DNA of 64,000 nucleotides from Mycolicibacterium arabiense (GTDB lineage: Bacteria; Actinomycetota; Actinomycetes; Mycobacteriales; Mycobacteriaceae). The position numbers and the translations under genes are program-made. The stretch spans positions 5,394,001-5,458,000 of the forward strand of contig NZ_AP022593.1 in the NCBI RefSeq assembly GCF_010731815.2. Direction: 5' to 3'. Positions 27,185 to 44,700 of the stretch are shown here, piece after piece. Numbering within the stretch: the first letter of the stretch is position 1; each line of letters begins with the position of its first letter. Under the pieces are notes generated by a model. That model saw only the letters and a list, made by a program, of their open reading frames with translations, had not been told where the DNA came from and made no database searches.

Positions 27185-28357
27185 GTGGAGGGCCTGCTCG
27201 CGTTGTCAGACCGTGGCGCGGGCGTACCGCTGCGGGAACTGGCGCTCGTCGGGCTGACCGCGGCCATCATCACCTACTTCGCGACCGGCTGGGTCCGCGC
27301 GCTCGCCACCCGGTGGGGTGCGGTCGCCTACCCGAGGGAACGCGACGTCCACCTGCAGCCGACACCGCGCATGGGCGGGCTCGCGATGTACATCGGGGTC
27401 GTCGTCGCCGTGCTGCTGGCATCGCAACTGCCCGCCCTGACACGGGGTTTCGTCTACTCGTCGGGGATGCCCGCCGTCGTCGTCGCGGGCGGGCTCATCA
27501 TGGCCATCGGAGTCATCGACGACCGGTGGGGTCTCGACGCGCTGACCAAGTTCGCCGGCCAGATCACCGCGGCGAGCGTGCTCGTCACGATGGGCGTGGC
27601 CTGGAGCGTGCTCTACATCCCGATCGGCGGCGTCGGCACCATCGTCCTGGATCAGGTGACGTCGATCCTGCTCACGCTGGCGCTCACGGTCTCGATCGTC
27701 AATGCGATGAACTTCGTCGACGGCCTCGACGGGCTCGCGGCGGGACTCGGCCTCATCACCGCGGCAGCAATCTGCATCTTCTCGATCGGACTGCTGCGCG
27801 ACCATGGCGGCGACGTGTTGTTCTACCCGCCCGCGGTCATCTCCGTCGTCCTCGCCGGCGCGTGTCTCGGATTCCTGCCGCACAACTTTCATCGCGCCCG
27901 GATCTTCATGGGCGACTCCGGCTCGATGCTGATCGGTCTGATGCTGGCGGCCGCGTCGACCACCGCGGCGGGGCCCATCTCACAGAACGCCTACGGCGCG
28001 CGTGACGTCTTCGCGCTGCTCTCGCCGTTCCTGCTCGTCGTGGCCGTCATGTTCGTCCCTGCGCTCGACATGTTGCTGGCGATCGTCCGCCGCACGCGCG
28101 CCGGCCGCAGCCCGTTCAGCCCCGACAAGATGCACCTGCACCACCGGCTGCTGCAGATCGGTCACTCCCACCGCCGGGTCGTCCTGCTGATCTACCTATG
28201 GGTCGGGATCGTCGCGCTGGGCGCCGCGAGCACCATCTTCTTCGACCCGCGGTACACCGGCGCGGTGATGCTCGCGGCGATCGTCGTAGCCATCGTGGCG
28301 ACGCTCGTCCCGCTGCTCAAACGTGGGGGAGAAGCTCCCAGCGACTTCGCAGACTAG
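27185..28357 (+). CDS. wecA: Undecaprenyl/decaprenyl-phosphate GlcNAc-1-phosphate transferase
   Basis: This 390-residue polytopic membrane enzyme (about 11 helices) is of the MraY/WecA family. It carries TPRMGGLAMY, VIDDRWGLDAL, the Mg-binding NAMNFVDGLDGLAAG, IFMGDSGSMLIG, and HLHHRLLQIGHSHRR near the C-terminus. In mycobacteria it transfers GlcNAc-1-P to decaprenyl phosphate to start the arabinogalactan linker. It lies next to the ATP synthase operon, as in M. tuberculosis (Rv1302, also called rfe). Confidence 0.93.
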   Translation: MEGLLALSDRGAGVPLRELALVGLTAAIITYFATGWVRALATRWGAVAYPRERDVHLQPTPRMGGLAMYIGVVVAVLLASQLPALTRGFVYSSGMPAVVVAGGLIMAIGVIDDRWGLDALTKFAGQITAASVLVTMGVAWSVLYIPIGGVGTIVLDQVTSILLTLALTVSIVNAMNFVDGLDGLAAGLGLITAAAICIFSIGLLRDHGGDVLFYPPAVISVVLAGACLGFLPHNFHRARIFMGDSGSMLIGLMLAAASTTAAGPISQNAYGARDVFALLSPFLLVVAVMFVPALDMLLAIVRRTRAGRSPFSPDKMHLHHRLLQIGHSHRRVVLLIYLWVGIVALGAASTIFFDPRYTGAVMLAAIVVAIVATLVPLLKRGGEAPSDFAD

Positions 28358-28647
28358 CTCCGCGAGGCTCCGCGTGGACCGCTGTACGACGTTTAGTAGT
28401 AGGCCTGTGTTTCGGGTCTCTACCTTGTGGTACGTTACTGCCAGAACCCGAAAGACCTCGCGGGTTGCCGGCCCGGCCCATCGGTCAGAAACACCGATCG
28501 GCGCCGACTTACGACCGACAAAGGGAGCTACCCCTTGGGTGATTCCAGCGCGCCGCATGCCCTCCGATACGCTCGTCGGGCACGGCACCGGAGCATCACT
28601 ATTCAAAGGGGAATGGTCTCTCGTGAAAGCGGGATGGGGGTGACGCA
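28358..28647 (+). promoter_or_regulatory. Intergenic region upstream of the ATP synthase operon
   Basis: There are 290 nt without a recognised gene. A weak promoter-like pair is GTTTCG (28409-28414) and TACGTT (28431-28436). Near the 3' end a 12-codon ORF (28613-28651) stops across the atpI GTG. No riboswitch or tRNA is recognised. Confidence 0.3.
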
Positions 28648-29094
28648 GTGACGACGCCAGCGCAGGACGCGCCATTGGTGTTCCCGGCAGTGGCCTTCCG
28701 GCCTCTCCGTCTGCTCGTGGTCTGCGTGGCACTCACCGCGGTCGCCATCGCAGCGTCGGCATTCACCGGCAACTTCCTCTTCGGCGTCTTCTTCGGCGTG
28801 GGTCTGGGCCTCGGTTTGCTCAACGCGATGCTGGTGCGTCGCGCGGTCGAGGCCATCACCGCCGAGGATCACCCACTCAAGAAGAAGATGGCCGTCAACT
28901 CGGCGACCCGACTGCTGGTGATCACCGCGGTCGCACTGACTGTCGCATTCGTCTTCAAGGCACACGGCGGGATCGCGGTGCTCTTCGGTCTGGCGATCTT
29001 CCAGGCACTGCTGGTGATGAGCACCAGCATTCCGGTGCTCAGGAAGATTCGCGGCGAGGGGCTCAACGTGGTCGACACGGAATCGAAGGATTGA
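28648..29094 (+). CDS. atpI: ATP synthase assembly protein I
   Basis: This 148-residue protein has four hydrophobic segments (about 16-38, 42-60, 86-105 and 108-128) and the basic loop [19 protein letters not shown]. It matches the position and length of Rv1303, upstream of atpB. AtpI aids assembly of the c-ring or Mg supply in other bacteria. The start is GTG; the stop overlaps the atpB ATG (TGATG). Confidence 0.85.
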   Translation: MTTPAQDAPLVFPAVAFRPLRLLVVCVALTAVAIAASAFTGNFLFGVFFGVGLGLGLLNAMLVRRAVEAITAEDHPLKKKMAVNSATRLLVITAVALTVAFVFKAHGGIAVLFGLAIFQALLVMSTSIPVLRKIRGEGLNVVDTESKD

Positions 29095-29876
29095 TGACTG
29101 AGTTGATGAACCAAACCGTTCTCGCCGCCGAAGAGGGTGGCGCCGCCATCCACGTCGGGCACCACATCCTGGTGTTCGAACTGTTCGGCATGACGTTCAA
29201 CGGCGACACGATCATCGCGACGGCGATCAGCGCGCTGGTCGTCATCGGGCTGGCCTTCTTCCTGAAGTCCAAGGTCACCTCGACCGGCGTTCCCGGTGGC
29301 GTGCAGCTCTTCTGGGAGGCGCTGACCATCCAGATGCGCCAGCAGATCGAAGGCTCGATTGGCATGAAGGTAGCGCCGTTCGTGCTGCCGCTCGCCGTGA
29401 CGATCTTCGTCTTCATCCTCGTGTCGAACTGGCTCGCGGTGTTCCCGCTGCAGTACGGCGGGGCGGACGGCGCAGCGGCCGAGCTGTACAAGGCGCCCGC
29501 GTCGGACATCAACTTCGTGCTCGCGCTCGCACTGTTCGTGTTCATCTGCTACCACGCCGCAGGCGTGTGGCGCCGCGGCATCATCGGCCACCCGATCAAG
29601 GTGGTCAAGGGCCACGTCGCGTTCCTCGCCCCGATCAACATCGTCGAGGAATTGGCCAAGCCGATCTCGCTCGCCCTTCGACTCTTCGGCAACATCTTCG
29701 CCGGCGGCATCCTGGTCGCCCTGATCGCGATGTTCCCCTGGTACATCCAGTGGGCACCCAACGCGATCTGGAAGACGTTCGACCTCTTCGTCGGCCTGAT
29801 CCAGGCCTTCATCTTCGCGCTGCTGACGATCCTGTACTTCAGCCAGTCGATGGAACTCGATCACGACGAGCACTGA
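29094..29876 (+). CDS. atpB: ATP synthase F0 subunit a
   Basis: This 260-residue membrane stator subunit forms the two proton half-channels facing the c-ring. The essential Arg is in [20 protein letters not shown] helices and [20 protein letters not shown] are as in M. tuberculosis. The start is ATG 29094, overlapping the atpI stop; a second in-frame ATG at 29106 is possible. Confidence 0.96.
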   Translation: MTELMNQTVLAAEEGGAAIHVGHHILVFELFGMTFNGDTIIATAISALVVIGLAFFLKSKVTSTGVPGGVQLFWEALTIQMRQQIEGSIGMKVAPFVLPLAVTIFVFILVSNWLAVFPLQYGGADGAAAELYKAPASDINFVLALALFVFICYHAAGVWRRGIIGHPIKVVKGHVAFLAPINIVEELAKPISLALRLFGNIFAGGILVALIAMFPWYIQWAPNAIWKTFDLFVGLIQAFIFALLTILYFSQSMELDHDEH

Positions 29877-29948
29877 CCACACCGACCGAACGACGATCGA
29901 ACGACCCGAACTCTGATGGCGCGGCCATCAGCTATCAAGGAGGAATAA

Positions 29949-30206
<258 letters not shown>

Positions 30207-30215
30207 TCCGTCGGC

Positions 30216-30731
30216 ATGGGTGAACTGACCGCAACGATTCTCGCCGCGGAAGAAGGCGGCGGGGGGACCAGCAACTTCCTGATCCCCAATGGCACCTTCT
30301 TCGCCGTCCTTCTCATCTTCTTGATCGTGCTCGGCGTGATCTCGAAGTGGGTCGTGCCGCCGGTCAGCAAGGTCCTCGCCGAACGTGAGGCCATGCTGGC
30401 CAAGACCGCGGCCGACAACCGCAAGTCGGCAGAGCAGGTGGCTGCCGCACAGGCCGACTACGAGAAGACGATGGCCGGCGCTCGGGGCGAGGCCTCGGCG
30501 ATTCGCGACGAGGCCCGCAACGAAGGCCGACGCGTGGTCGACGAGAAGCGCGCCGAGGCCAGCAGCGAGGTCGCGGACACCGTCCGTGCCGCAGACGAGC
30601 AGTTGTCCCAACAGGGTTCGGCCGCACAGTCCGAACTCGAGTCGTCGGTCGACGGCCTGTCCGCCAAGTTGGCCAGCCGGATCCTCGGCATCGACGTCAA
30701 GCCGGACGTGAACACGAGCGGGAGCCGCTAG
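30216..30731 (+). CDS. atpF: ATP synthase F0 subunit b
   Basis: This 171-residue stator stalk subunit has an N-terminal membrane helix (about 25-46) followed by a long Ala/Glu/Arg coiled coil. In mycobacteria it pairs with the b part of the downstream fusion protein, giving a b/b' type stalk. Its stop codon abuts the next start directly (TAG ATG). Confidence 0.94.
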   Translation: MGELTATILAAEEGGGGTSNFLIPNGTFFAVLLIFLIVLGVISKWVVPPVSKVLAEREAMLAKTAADNRKSAEQVAAAQADYEKTMAGARGEASAIRDEARNEGRRVVDEKRAEASSEVADTVRAADEQLSQQGSAAQSELESSVDGLSAKLASRILGIDVKPDVNTSGSR

Positions 30732-32069
30732 ATGTCGATCTTCATCGGACAGCTGATTGGCTTCGCGGCCATCGCGTTCATCATCTACAAGTGGGTGGTG
30801 CCGCTGGTCCGCGACATGATGCGCAAGCAGCAGGAGGCCGTTCGCGCTGCGCTCGCCGAGAGCGAAGAGGCCAGCCGCAAGCTGGCCGACGCCGACGCGA
30901 TGCACGCCAAGGCCCTCGAGGACGCCAAGGCTCAGTCGGCCAAGGTGACCGAAGAGGCCAAGCACGACTCGGAGCGCATCGCGGCTCAGCTGACCGAGCA
31001 GGCCGGTGCCGAGGCCGAGCGGATCAAGGCCCAGGGCGCACAGCAGGTGCAGTTCATGCGCCAGCAGCTCATTCGCCAGCTGCGCGCAGGTCTCGGTGAC
31101 GAGGCCGTGCAGAAGGCGAGCGACCTGGTTCGGTCGCACGTGGCCGACCCGGAGGCGCAAGCCGCCACCGTCGACCGCTTCCTCGACGAACTCGACGAGA
31201 TGGCACCGTCGAGCGCAACGATCGAGACCGGTGCATCGGCGCGCTTGCGCTCCGCCAGCCGGGACGCCTTCGCTGCCCTGAGCAACGAGTTCGACGGCGT
31301 GGCCGGTGGCCTCGACGCAGATGGCCTCACCACCCTGGCCGACGAATTGGCTTCGGTCGCAAGGCTGATGGTCGGCGAACCCACGCTCAAGAAGCACTTC
31401 GCCGAGCCGACGGACGACGAGTCCGCCAAGGTGCGGCTGGCCGAGCGGCTGCTCTCGGGCAAGGTCGGCGACCCGACCCTGAGCCTGGTGCGCACCGCCG
31501 TGTCACAGCGGTGGTCCGCCGAAGACGATCTGGTCGACGGCATCGAGCACACCGCTCGGCTGGCGCTACTCAAGCGGGCAGAGGCAGCAGGCGAGGTCGA
31601 CGAGGTCGAGGATCAACTCTTCCGCTTCGGCCGGGTCCTGGACTCCGAGCCGCGGCTGTCGAGCATCCTGAGCGACTACACGGCTCCGGTCGACAGCCGA
31701 ATCCAGTTGCTGGACAAGGTGCTCACCGGTGGCTCGGACGTGAACGCCACGGCCGCAGCGCTGCTCAAGCAGACCGTCGGCCTGCTGCGCGGCGAGCGCG
31801 CCGACGAGGCGGTCACCGACCTGGCGGAGCTGGCAGTCGCCCGTCGCGGCGAAGTGGTCGCGCAGGTCGTCGCCGCGGCCGAACTGTCGGATGCCCAGCG
31901 CACCCGGCTCACCGAGGTGCTCTCCCGCATCTACGGGCACCCGGTCGCCATTCAGCTGACCGTCGACCCCGACGTGCTCGGTGGTCTGTCGATCGCCGTC
32001 GGCGACGAGGTCATCGACGGGTCGATCGCATCCCGGTTGGCCGCCGCACAGACCCAGCTACCGGACTGA
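30732..32069 (+). CDS. atpFH: ATP synthase fused b-delta subunit
   Basis: This 445-residue fusion is typical of mycobacteria. An N-terminal membrane helix ([20 protein letters not shown]) and coiled-coil b' stalk occupy residues 1 to about 168. A linker and a complete delta (OSCP) domain lie at about 270-445, ending [17 protein letters not shown] ([18 protein letters not shown]). It ties the peripheral stalk to the top of F1 in one polypeptide. Confidence 0.95.
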   Translation: MSIFIGQLIGFAAIAFIIYKWVVPLVRDMMRKQQEAVRAALAESEEASRKLADADAMHAKALEDAKAQSAKVTEEAKHDSERIAAQLTEQAGAEAERIKAQGAQQVQFMRQQLIRQLRAGLGDEAVQKASDLVRSHVADPEAQAATVDRFLDELDEMAPSSATIETGASARLRSASRDAFAALSNEFDGVAGGLDADGLTTLADELASVARLMVGEPTLKKHFAEPTDDESAKVRLAERLLSGKVGDPTLSLVRTAVSQRWSAEDDLVDGIEHTARLALLKRAEAAGEVDEVEDQLFRFGRVLDSEPRLSSILSDYTAPVDSRIQLLDKVLTGGSDVNATAAALLKQTVGLLRGERADEAVTDLAELAVARRGEVVAQVVAAAELSDAQRTRLTEVLSRIYGHPVAIQLTVDPDVLGGLSIAVGDEVIDGSIASRLAAAQTQLPD

Positions 32070-32142
32070 CGAGCGCATGCGCGACGAACCGATGGCACCG
32101 ACTCAGACGCTTCATCAAAGACAAAGGTAGGAAGACGAGAAC

Positions 32143-33792
32143 ATGGCAGAGTTGACAATCTCCGCTTCTGACATCGAAGGCGCCATCGAGGACTACGTAT
32201 CCTCGTTCGCCGCCGACACCGAGCGTGAAGAGATCGGCACCGTGATCGACGCCGGTGACGGCATCGCCCACGTCGAAGGCCTGCCCTCGGTCATGACCCA
32301 GGAACTCCTCGAGTTCCCCGGTGGTGTCCTCGGCGTGGCGCTGAACCTCGACGAGCACAGCGTCGGCGCCGTGATCCTGGGCGACTTCGAGAAGATCGAA
32401 CAGGGCCAGCAGGTCAAGCGGACCGGCGAGGTCCTGTCGGTTCCCGTCGGCGACGCCTTCCTCGGTCGCGTGGTCAACCCGCTGGGTCAGCCGCTCGACG
32501 GACAGGGCGACATCGCGTCGGACAAGCGTCGCGCGCTCGAGCTGCAGGCACCGTCGGTGGTGCAGCGCCAGGGCGTCGAAGAGCCGCTGCAGACCGGCAT
32601 CAAGGCCATCGACTCGCAGACCCCGATCGGCCGTGGTCAGCGCCAGCTGATCATCGGCGACCGCAAGACCGGCAAGACCGCGGTCTGCGTCGACACGATC
32701 CTCAACCAGCGCGAGAACTGGGAGTCCGGCGATCCCAAGCAGCAGGTGCGCTGCGTGTACGTCGCGATCGGCCAGAAGGGCACCACGATCGCCAGCGTCA
32801 AGCGGGCGCTCGAAGAGGGTGGCGCGATGGAGTACACCACCATCGTGGCGGCCCCGGCGTCGGACCCCGCCGGCTTCAAGTGGCTTGCGCCGTACACCGG
32901 TTCGGCCATCGGCCAGGAGTGGATGTACGACGGCAAGCACGTCCTGATCGTGTTCGACGACCTCACCAAGCAGGCCGACGCCTACCGTGCGATCTCGCTG
33001 CTGCTGCGTCGCCCGCCGGGCCGCGAGGCCTTCCCCGGCGACGTCTTCTACCTGCACTCGCGTCTGCTCGAGCGCTGCGCGAAGCTGTCGGATGAGCTGG
33101 GTGGCGGATCGATGACCGGCCTGCCGGTGATCGAGACCAAGGCCAACGACATCTCGGCGTTCATCCCCACCAACGTCATCTCGATCACCGACGGCCAGTG
33201 CTTCCTGGAGTCCGACCTGTTCAACCAGGGCGTGCGACCGGCCATCAACGTCGGTGTCTCGGTGTCGCGCGTGGGTGGCGCGGCGCAGATCAAGGCGATG
33301 AAGGAGGTCGCGGGCTCGTTGCGCCTCGACCTGTCGCAGTACCGCGAGCTGGAGTCGTTCGCGGCCTTCGCCTCGGACCTCGACCCCACGTCGAAGGCTC
33401 AGCTCGAGCGCGGCGCCCGCCTCGTCGAGCTGCTCAAGCAGCCGCAGTACAGCCCGCTCCCGGTCGAGGAGCAGGTCGTCGCGATCTTCCTCGGCACCAA
33501 GGGGCACCTGGATTCGGTCCCGGTGGAGGACGTTCAGCGCTTCGAGACTGAGTTCCTCGAGCACATGCGCGGCTCGCACGACGACGCCCTGAAGCAGATC
33601 CGGGAGACCAAGAAGTTCCCCGAGGACGCGCAGGAAGCGCTGGAGAAGATCGTCAACGAGTTCAAGCAGGGCTTCTCGGCCACCGACGGCAGCTCGGTCG
33701 TGGTCAACGAGTCCGAGACCGAGGCCATGGACCCCGATGACGTCGAGAAGGAATCGGTCAAGGTTCGCAAGCCCGCTCCGAAGAAGAACTAG
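32143..33792 (+). CDS. atpA: ATP synthase F1 subunit alpha
   Basis: This 549-residue non-catalytic nucleotide-binding subunit has Walker [11 protein letters not shown] near residue 172. The C-terminal extension after about residue 513 (rich in Ser, Glu and Asp, ending VRKPAPKKN) is the mycobacterial addition shown to suppress ATP hydrolysis. AGGTAGGA precedes the ATG. Confidence 0.97.
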   Translation: MAELTISASDIEGAIEDYVSSFAADTEREEIGTVIDAGDGIAHVEGLPSVMTQELLEFPGGVLGVALNLDEHSVGAVILGDFEKIEQGQQVKRTGEVLSVPVGDAFLGRVVNPLGQPLDGQGDIASDKRRALELQAPSVVQRQGVEEPLQTGIKAIDSQTPIGRGQRQLIIGDRKTGKTAVCVDTILNQRENWESGDPKQQVRCVYVAIGQKGTTIASVKRALEEGGAMEYTTIVAAPASDPAGFKWLAPYTGSAIGQEWMYDGKHVLIVFDDLTKQADAYRAISLLLRRPPGREAFPGDVFYLHSRLLERCAKLSDELGGGSMTGLPVIETKANDISAFIPTNVISITDGQCFLESDLFNQGVRPAINVGVSVSRVGGAAQIKAMKEVAGSLRLDLSQYRELESFAAFASDLDPTSKAQLERGARLVELLKQPQYSPLPVEEQVVAIFLGTKGHLDSVPVEDVQRFETEFLEHMRGSHDDALKQIRETKKFPEDAQEALEKIVNEFKQGFSATDGSSVVVNESETEAMDPDDVEKESVKVRKPAPKKN

Positions 33793-33817
33793 GACCGGAG
33801 AGGTCTGGAAGAGCTAG

Positions 33818-36216
<2,399 letters not shown>

Positions 36217-36252
36217 TGAAGGCCGTTCAGGTCCTCCGGAAGGTGGTGTGAC

Positions 36253-36618
36253 GTGGCTGAATTGCACGTCGAGATCGTGGCCGTGGAGCGCGAGCTGTGG
36301 TCGGGTGACGCGACGTTCGTGTTCACCCGCACCACGGCGGGCGAGATCGGCATCCTGCCGCGGCACATTCCGTTGGTGGCGCAGCTCGTCGACGACGCGA
36401 TGGTTCGCGTCGAACGCGAGGGCGAGGACGATCTGCGCATCGCGGTCGACGGGGGATTCCTCTCCGTCACCGAGGAGGCCGTCCGCATCCTGGTCGAGAA
36501 CGCTCAGATCGAGTCGGAGATCAACGCCGACGAGGCGAAGCAGGACTCCGAGTCCGACGACGAGCGCACCGCGGCGTGGGGACGCGCGCGTCTGCGCGCC
36601 GTAGGCCAACTCGACTAG
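36253..36618 (+). CDS. atpC: ATP synthase F1 subunit epsilon
   Basis: This 121-residue protein has an N-terminal beta-sandwich ([36 protein letters not shown]) and the short C-terminal helix region typical of mycobacteria. The start is GTG 36253 behind a GGAAGG. It is the last ATP synthase gene. Confidence 0.95.
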   Translation: MAELHVEIVAVERELWSGDATFVFTRTTAGEIGILPRHIPLVAQLVDDAMVRVEREGEDDLRIAVDGGFLSVTEEAVRILVENAQIESEINADEAKQDSESDDERTAAWGRARLRAVGQLD

Positions 36619-36624
36619 CCGCCG

Positions 36625-37071
36625 ATGAGCGCGTCCATGATGGTCATGGTCGCGCTGGTCGGTGTGTTGTTACTGGTCGTCGGCGTCCTCGGATACCGCC
36701 TGTGGAAGTTGCGGCAGGTGGGCGGGACGGCCGCGATCATGCGGGATCTGCCCGCGGTCGATGGGCATGGTTGGCGCCACGGTGTCATGCGCTACCGCGG
36801 CGGCGAGGCGGGTTTCTACCGGTTGTCGAGCATCCGCTGGTGGCCCGATCGGCGTCTGCCGCGGCGCGGCTTGGAACTGGTGTCGCGGCGCTCGCCGCGT
36901 GGCGACGAGTTCGACATCATGAGCCAGGAGATCGTCGTACTCGAGATCCGGGACACCAGCGTCGAACGTCTTCGCGGGTATGAGGTGGCACTCGACCGTG
37001 GCGCGCTGACGGCGTTCACGTCGTGGCTTGAGTCCCGCCCGTCGCCGCGCGCTCGCAGGCGGTCGAACTAG
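36625..37071 (+). CDS. DUF2550 family membrane protein
   Basis: This 148-residue protein has one N-terminal membrane helix (MVALVGVLLLVVGVLGYRLW) and an approximately 115-residue soluble domain with GGTAAIMRDLP and WRHGVMRYRGGEAGFYRL, the DUF2550 signature found only in actinobacteria. It begins 6 nt after atpC and matches the position of Rv1312. Function is unknown; conserved co-location hints at a link to ATP synthase. The last 4 nt overlap convergent pduO. Confidence 0.82.
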   Translation: MSASMMVMVALVGVLLLVVGVLGYRLWKLRQVGGTAAIMRDLPAVDGHGWRHGVMRYRGGEAGFYRLSSIRWWPDRRLPRRGLELVSRRSPRGDEFDIMSQEIVVLEIRDTSVERLRGYEVALDRGALTAFTSWLESRPSPRARRRSN

Positions 37072-37643
37072 CTTCTGTCGCCACCCGGCTGCCAGAGCAC
37101 GTCACCGTCGGGATTCGCCACGCGCGACAGGATGAACAGCAGGTCGGACAGCCTGTTCAGGTACTTGGCAGGCAGGACGTTCATCGTCTCGCCGTGCTGT
37201 TCGACCGCCCGCCACGCCGCTCGCTCCGCGCGACGCGTGACCGTGCGTGCGACGTGAAGGTGCGCCGACAGTGCCGTGCCCCCGGGGAGGATGAACGAGT
37301 TCAGCGCCGGTAGCGCGTCGTTGAACTCGTCGCACCAGGCCTCGAGCCGGTCGACGTAGTCCTGGCGCACGCGTAGGGGCGGGTACTGCGGGTTCTCCAC
37401 CACCGGCGTCGACAGGTCGGCGCCGGCATCGAACAGGTCGTTCTGGATTTGGAGCAGCACCGCGAGCATCTTCTCGTCTGGTTGTCCCACCGAGACGGCG
37501 ACGCCGATCGCGGCGTTGGCCTCGTCGCAGTCCGCATACGCCTCCAACCGCGCATCGTTCTTCGACACGCGGCTGAAATCGCTCAGCCCGGTCGTCCCGT
37601 CGTCGCCGGTACGGGTGTAGATGCGGGTCAGGTGCACTGCCAT
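37068..37643 (-). CDS. pduO: Cob(I)alamin adenosyltransferase, PduO type
   Basis: The ATG at 37643 was chosen (MAVHLTRIYTRTGDDGTTGL); it gives 191 residues, whereas the upstream open frame is GC-driven. Diagnostic segments are RIYTRTGDDGTTGL (ATP binding), DECDEAN-like YADCDEANAAIG and the RRAERAAW helix. It adenosylates cob(I)alamin to AdoCbl, the cofactor of methylmalonyl-CoA mutase; an epimerase of that pathway lies at 55.1 kb. It is divergent from murA. Confidence 0.92.
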   Translation of the reverse strand: MAVHLTRIYTRTGDDGTTGLSDFSRVSKNDARLEAYADCDEANAAIGVAVSVGQPDEKMLAVLLQIQNDLFDAGADLSTPVVENPQYPPLRVRQDYVDRLEAWCDEFNDALPALNSFILPGGTALSAHLHVARTVTRRAERAAWRAVEQHGETMNVLPAKYLNRLSDLLFILSRVANPDGDVLWQPGGDRS

Positions 37644-37649
37644 GGGGAA

Positions 37650-37655
37650 ACCGTA
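37650..37655 (-). promoter_or_regulatory. Candidate -10 (TACGGT) of pduO
   Basis: On the minus strand TACGGT is 6 nt before the ATG, consistent with a leaderless transcript. It faces the murA promoter 58 nt away. Confidence 0.45.
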
Positions 37656-37712
37656 CCCGCGGACACGGGCCGTCCGGATCGTCGGTGGCCATCGGCATGG
37701 GCCGAGCTGATT

Positions 37713-37718
37713 TAAACT
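37713..37718 (+). promoter_or_regulatory. Candidate -10 (TAAACT) of murA
   Basis: TAAACT in the AT-rich patch tgatttaaactga lies 7 nt before the GTG of murA. The start of transcription would coincide with the start codon. Confidence 0.5.
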
Positions 37719-37725
37719 GACCGGC

Positions 37726-38979
37726 GTGAGCGAGCGATTCGTGGTGACCGGTGGCAACCGGTTGTCGGGCGAAGTAGCCGTCGGGGGCGCAAAGAACAGC
37801 GTGCTGAAGCTGATGGCCGCGGCTCTGCTCGCAGAGGGCGTCAGCACCATCACCAACTGTCCCGACATCCTGGACGTTCCGCTGATGGCCGAGGTGTTGC
37901 GCGGTCTGGGCGCCACCGTCGACCTCGACGGATCCACGGTGACGATCGACTCGCGGGACGAACTCAAGTACGACGCCGACTTCGCCGCGGTCCGCCAGTT
38001 CCGCGCGTCGGTCTGCGTGCTCGGTCCGCTGGTCGGGCGGTGCAAGAAGGCGAAGGTGGCGCTGCCGGGCGGCGACGCGATCGGCTCGCGCCCGCTGGAC
38101 ATGCACCAGGCCGGTCTGCGCCAGCTCGGCGCGAGGTGCAACATCGAGCACGGCTGCGTGGTCGCCGAGGCAGACCAGCTTCGCGGCGCCGAGATACAAC
38201 TCGAGTTCCCGTCGGTGGGTGCCACCGAGAACATCTTGATGGCGGCGGTGCTGGCCGAGGGTGTGACGACGATCCACAACGCCGCGCGCGAGCCCGACGT
38301 CGTCGACCTCTGCGAGATGCTGAACCAGATGGGCGCCCAGATCACCGGCGCTGGCTCGCACACCATGGTCATCACGGGCGTCGACCGACTGCACCCGACC
38401 GAACACCGGGTGATCGGCGACCGCATCGTGGCCGCGACGTGGGGGATAGCCGCAGCGATGACGCGCGGCGACATCTCGGTGACGGGCGTCGATCCTCAAC
38501 ACCTGCAGTTGGTGTTGCACAAACTGCACGACGCCGGGGCGACGGTGACCCAGGACGACAACGGCTTCCGGATCGTCCAGTACGAACGACCCAAGGCCGT
38601 GAACGTCGCGACCCTGCCGTTCCCCGGTTTCCCGACCGACCTGCAGCCGATGGCGATCGGCCTCGCCTGCATCGCCGATGGCACTTCGATGATCACCGAG
38701 AACGTCTTCGAGGCGCGGTTCCGCTTCGTCGAGGAGATGATCCGGTTGGGCGCCGACGCCAGGACCGACGGACACCATGCCGTGGTGCGCGGTCTCCCGC
38801 AGCTGTCGAGTGCACCCGTGTGGGCGTCCGACATCCGTGCCGGGGCGGGTCTGGTTCTGGCCGGCTTGGTCGCCGACGGCGACACCGAAGTGCACGACGT
38901 GTTCCACATCGACCGCGGCTACCCGTTGTTCGTGGAGAACCTGGTGGCACTCGGTGCCGAGATCGAGCGCGTACCGTAG
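37726..38979 (+). CDS. murA: UDP-N-acetylglucosamine 1-carboxyvinyltransferase
   Basis: This 417-residue enzyme starts peptidoglycan synthesis by transferring enolpyruvate from PEP to UDP-GlcNAc. N-terminal [20 protein letters not shown] and [13 protein letters not shown] are present. The active-site cysteine targeted by fosfomycin in E. coli (C115) is Asp117 here ([13 protein letters not shown]), as in M. tuberculosis, predicting intrinsic fosfomycin insensitivity. The rrn operon follows directly; readthrough from murA into rrn is known in mycobacteria. Confidence 0.97.
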   Translation: MSERFVVTGGNRLSGEVAVGGAKNSVLKLMAAALLAEGVSTITNCPDILDVPLMAEVLRGLGATVDLDGSTVTIDSRDELKYDADFAAVRQFRASVCVLGPLVGRCKKAKVALPGGDAIGSRPLDMHQAGLRQLGARCNIEHGCVVAEADQLRGAEIQLEFPSVGATENILMAAVLAEGVTTIHNAAREPDVVDLCEMLNQMGAQITGAGSHTMVITGVDRLHPTEHRVIGDRIVAATWGIAAAMTRGDISVTGVDPQHLQLVLHKLHDAGATVTQDDNGFRIVQYERPKAVNVATLPFPGFPTDLQPMAIGLACIADGTSMITENVFEARFRFVEEMIRLGADARTDGHHAVVRGLPQLSSAPVWASDIRAGAGLVLAGLVADGDTEVHDVFHIDRGYPLFVENLVALGAEIERVP

Positions 38980-39005
38980 CCGTATTCCACTGTCTAGCTG
39001 TGGTT

Positions 39006-39034
39006 TTGGCGAACTGGCCTCGTGCATGTAAGGT
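39006..39034 (+). promoter_or_regulatory. Candidate upstream rrn promoter (TTGGCG-N17-TAAGGT)
   Basis: TTGGCG (39006-39011) and TAAGGT (39029-39034) have a 17-nt spacer and lie just after the murA stop. rrnA operons of mycobacteria carry several tandem promoters, and this fits the distal one. Confidence 0.5.
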
Positions 39035-39081
39035 TGTGTTCAAGCCCAGCGGCCCGGACCTAGCGGATCGGAAGTTGGGCC

Positions 39082-39111
39082 TTGACCTCACCGAGTTGGA
39101 TGTTGTAGGCT
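39082..39111 (+). promoter_or_regulatory. Main rrn promoter, PCL1-like (TTGACC-N18-TAGGCT)
   Basis: TTGACC and TAGGCT with an 18-nt spacer are followed by GGCGGGGTTGCC, the initiation region remembered for the conserved proximal promoter of mycobacterial rrn operons. Together with the distal promoter this allows growth-rate control. Confidence 0.75.
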
Positions 39112-39146
39112 GGCGGGGTTGCCTGAAAACCAGGTGTGTTGTTTGA

Positions 39147-39157
39147 GAACTCAATAG
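39147..39157 (+). promoter_or_regulatory. NusA-binding boxC in rrn leader
   Basis: GAACTCAATAG is identical to the RNA seen bound to M. tuberculosis NusA in crystal structures. It lies in the conserved leader stretch TGTTTGAGAACTCAATAGTG and supports rRNA antitermination. Confidence 0.8.
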
Positions 39158-39252
39158 TGTGTTTGGTGGTTTTTGTTTGTTGTTTGGTCATGCCCCTTTT
39201 TTCTCGTTTGGGGGGTGTGATGTTTTTTTGGATGCCAGTTTTTGGTGTCTTT

Positions 39253-39270
39253 TGTCTGATCGGATTTCTC
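39253..39270 (+). other. 5' arm of 16S precursor processing stem
   Basis: TGTCTGAT-cg-GATTTC-TC (39253-39270) can pair with GAG-GAAATC-ATCAGACA downstream of 16S (40954-40969). The two arms enclose the 16S gene and would form the RNase III substrate. Confidence 0.65.
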
Positions 39271-39303
39271 TGATTTGCACTGCACCTGGTTTTGCCGGGT
39301 TGT

Positions 39304-44378
<5,075 letters not shown>

Positions 44379-44414
44379 AACCCATCAAGGGATAAATCGT
44401 GTAAGCACCACAAC

Positions 44415-44468
44415 GCGTTCGCAACCACGCACATCCACGATATCGAACAGACCACACCCCACCACCAA
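44415..44468 (+). other. 3' arm of 23S precursor processing stem
   Basis: GCGTTCGCAACCAC, ATCCACGA and ACCACACCCCACCACCAA pair in reverse order with 41097-41142. It occupies most of the 23S-5S spacer (44379-44496). Confidence 0.75.
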
Positions 44469-44496
44469 AAACACCTGGGGCTGAAAAGAAAATAGA

Positions 44497-44611
44497 GTTA
44501 CGGCGGTAATAGCGGCAGGGAAACGCCCGGACCCATCCCGAACCCGGAAGCTAAGCCTGCCAGCGCCGATGATACTGCCCTTCCGGGCGGAAAAGTAGGA
44601 CACCGCCGAAC
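44497..44611 (+). rRNA. rrf: 5S ribosomal RNA
   Basis: This gene of about 115 nt has a closing stem GTTACGGCGG/CCGCCGAAC, with loop sequences CCCGGACCCATCCCGAACCCGGAAG and the AGTAGG-type helix. It is the last gene of the rrn operon. Confidence 0.95.
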
Positions 44612-44622
44612 ACCCTTTAAGC

Positions 44623-44664
44623 CCAGTGGCCCCCAATCCAAGATTGGGGGCCACTGGCATTTCT
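44623..44664 (+). terminator. Rho-independent terminator of the rrn operon
   Basis: A perfect 15-bp stem CCAGTGGCCCCCAAT/ATTGGGGGCCACTGG with loop CCAAG is followed by CATTTCT. It lies 12 nt after the 5S end, and faces the 3' end of ogt. Confidence 0.9.
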
Positions 44665-44700
44665 ACGTTCATGCGCCATTGTCGGAAATGGCCAGAATGG

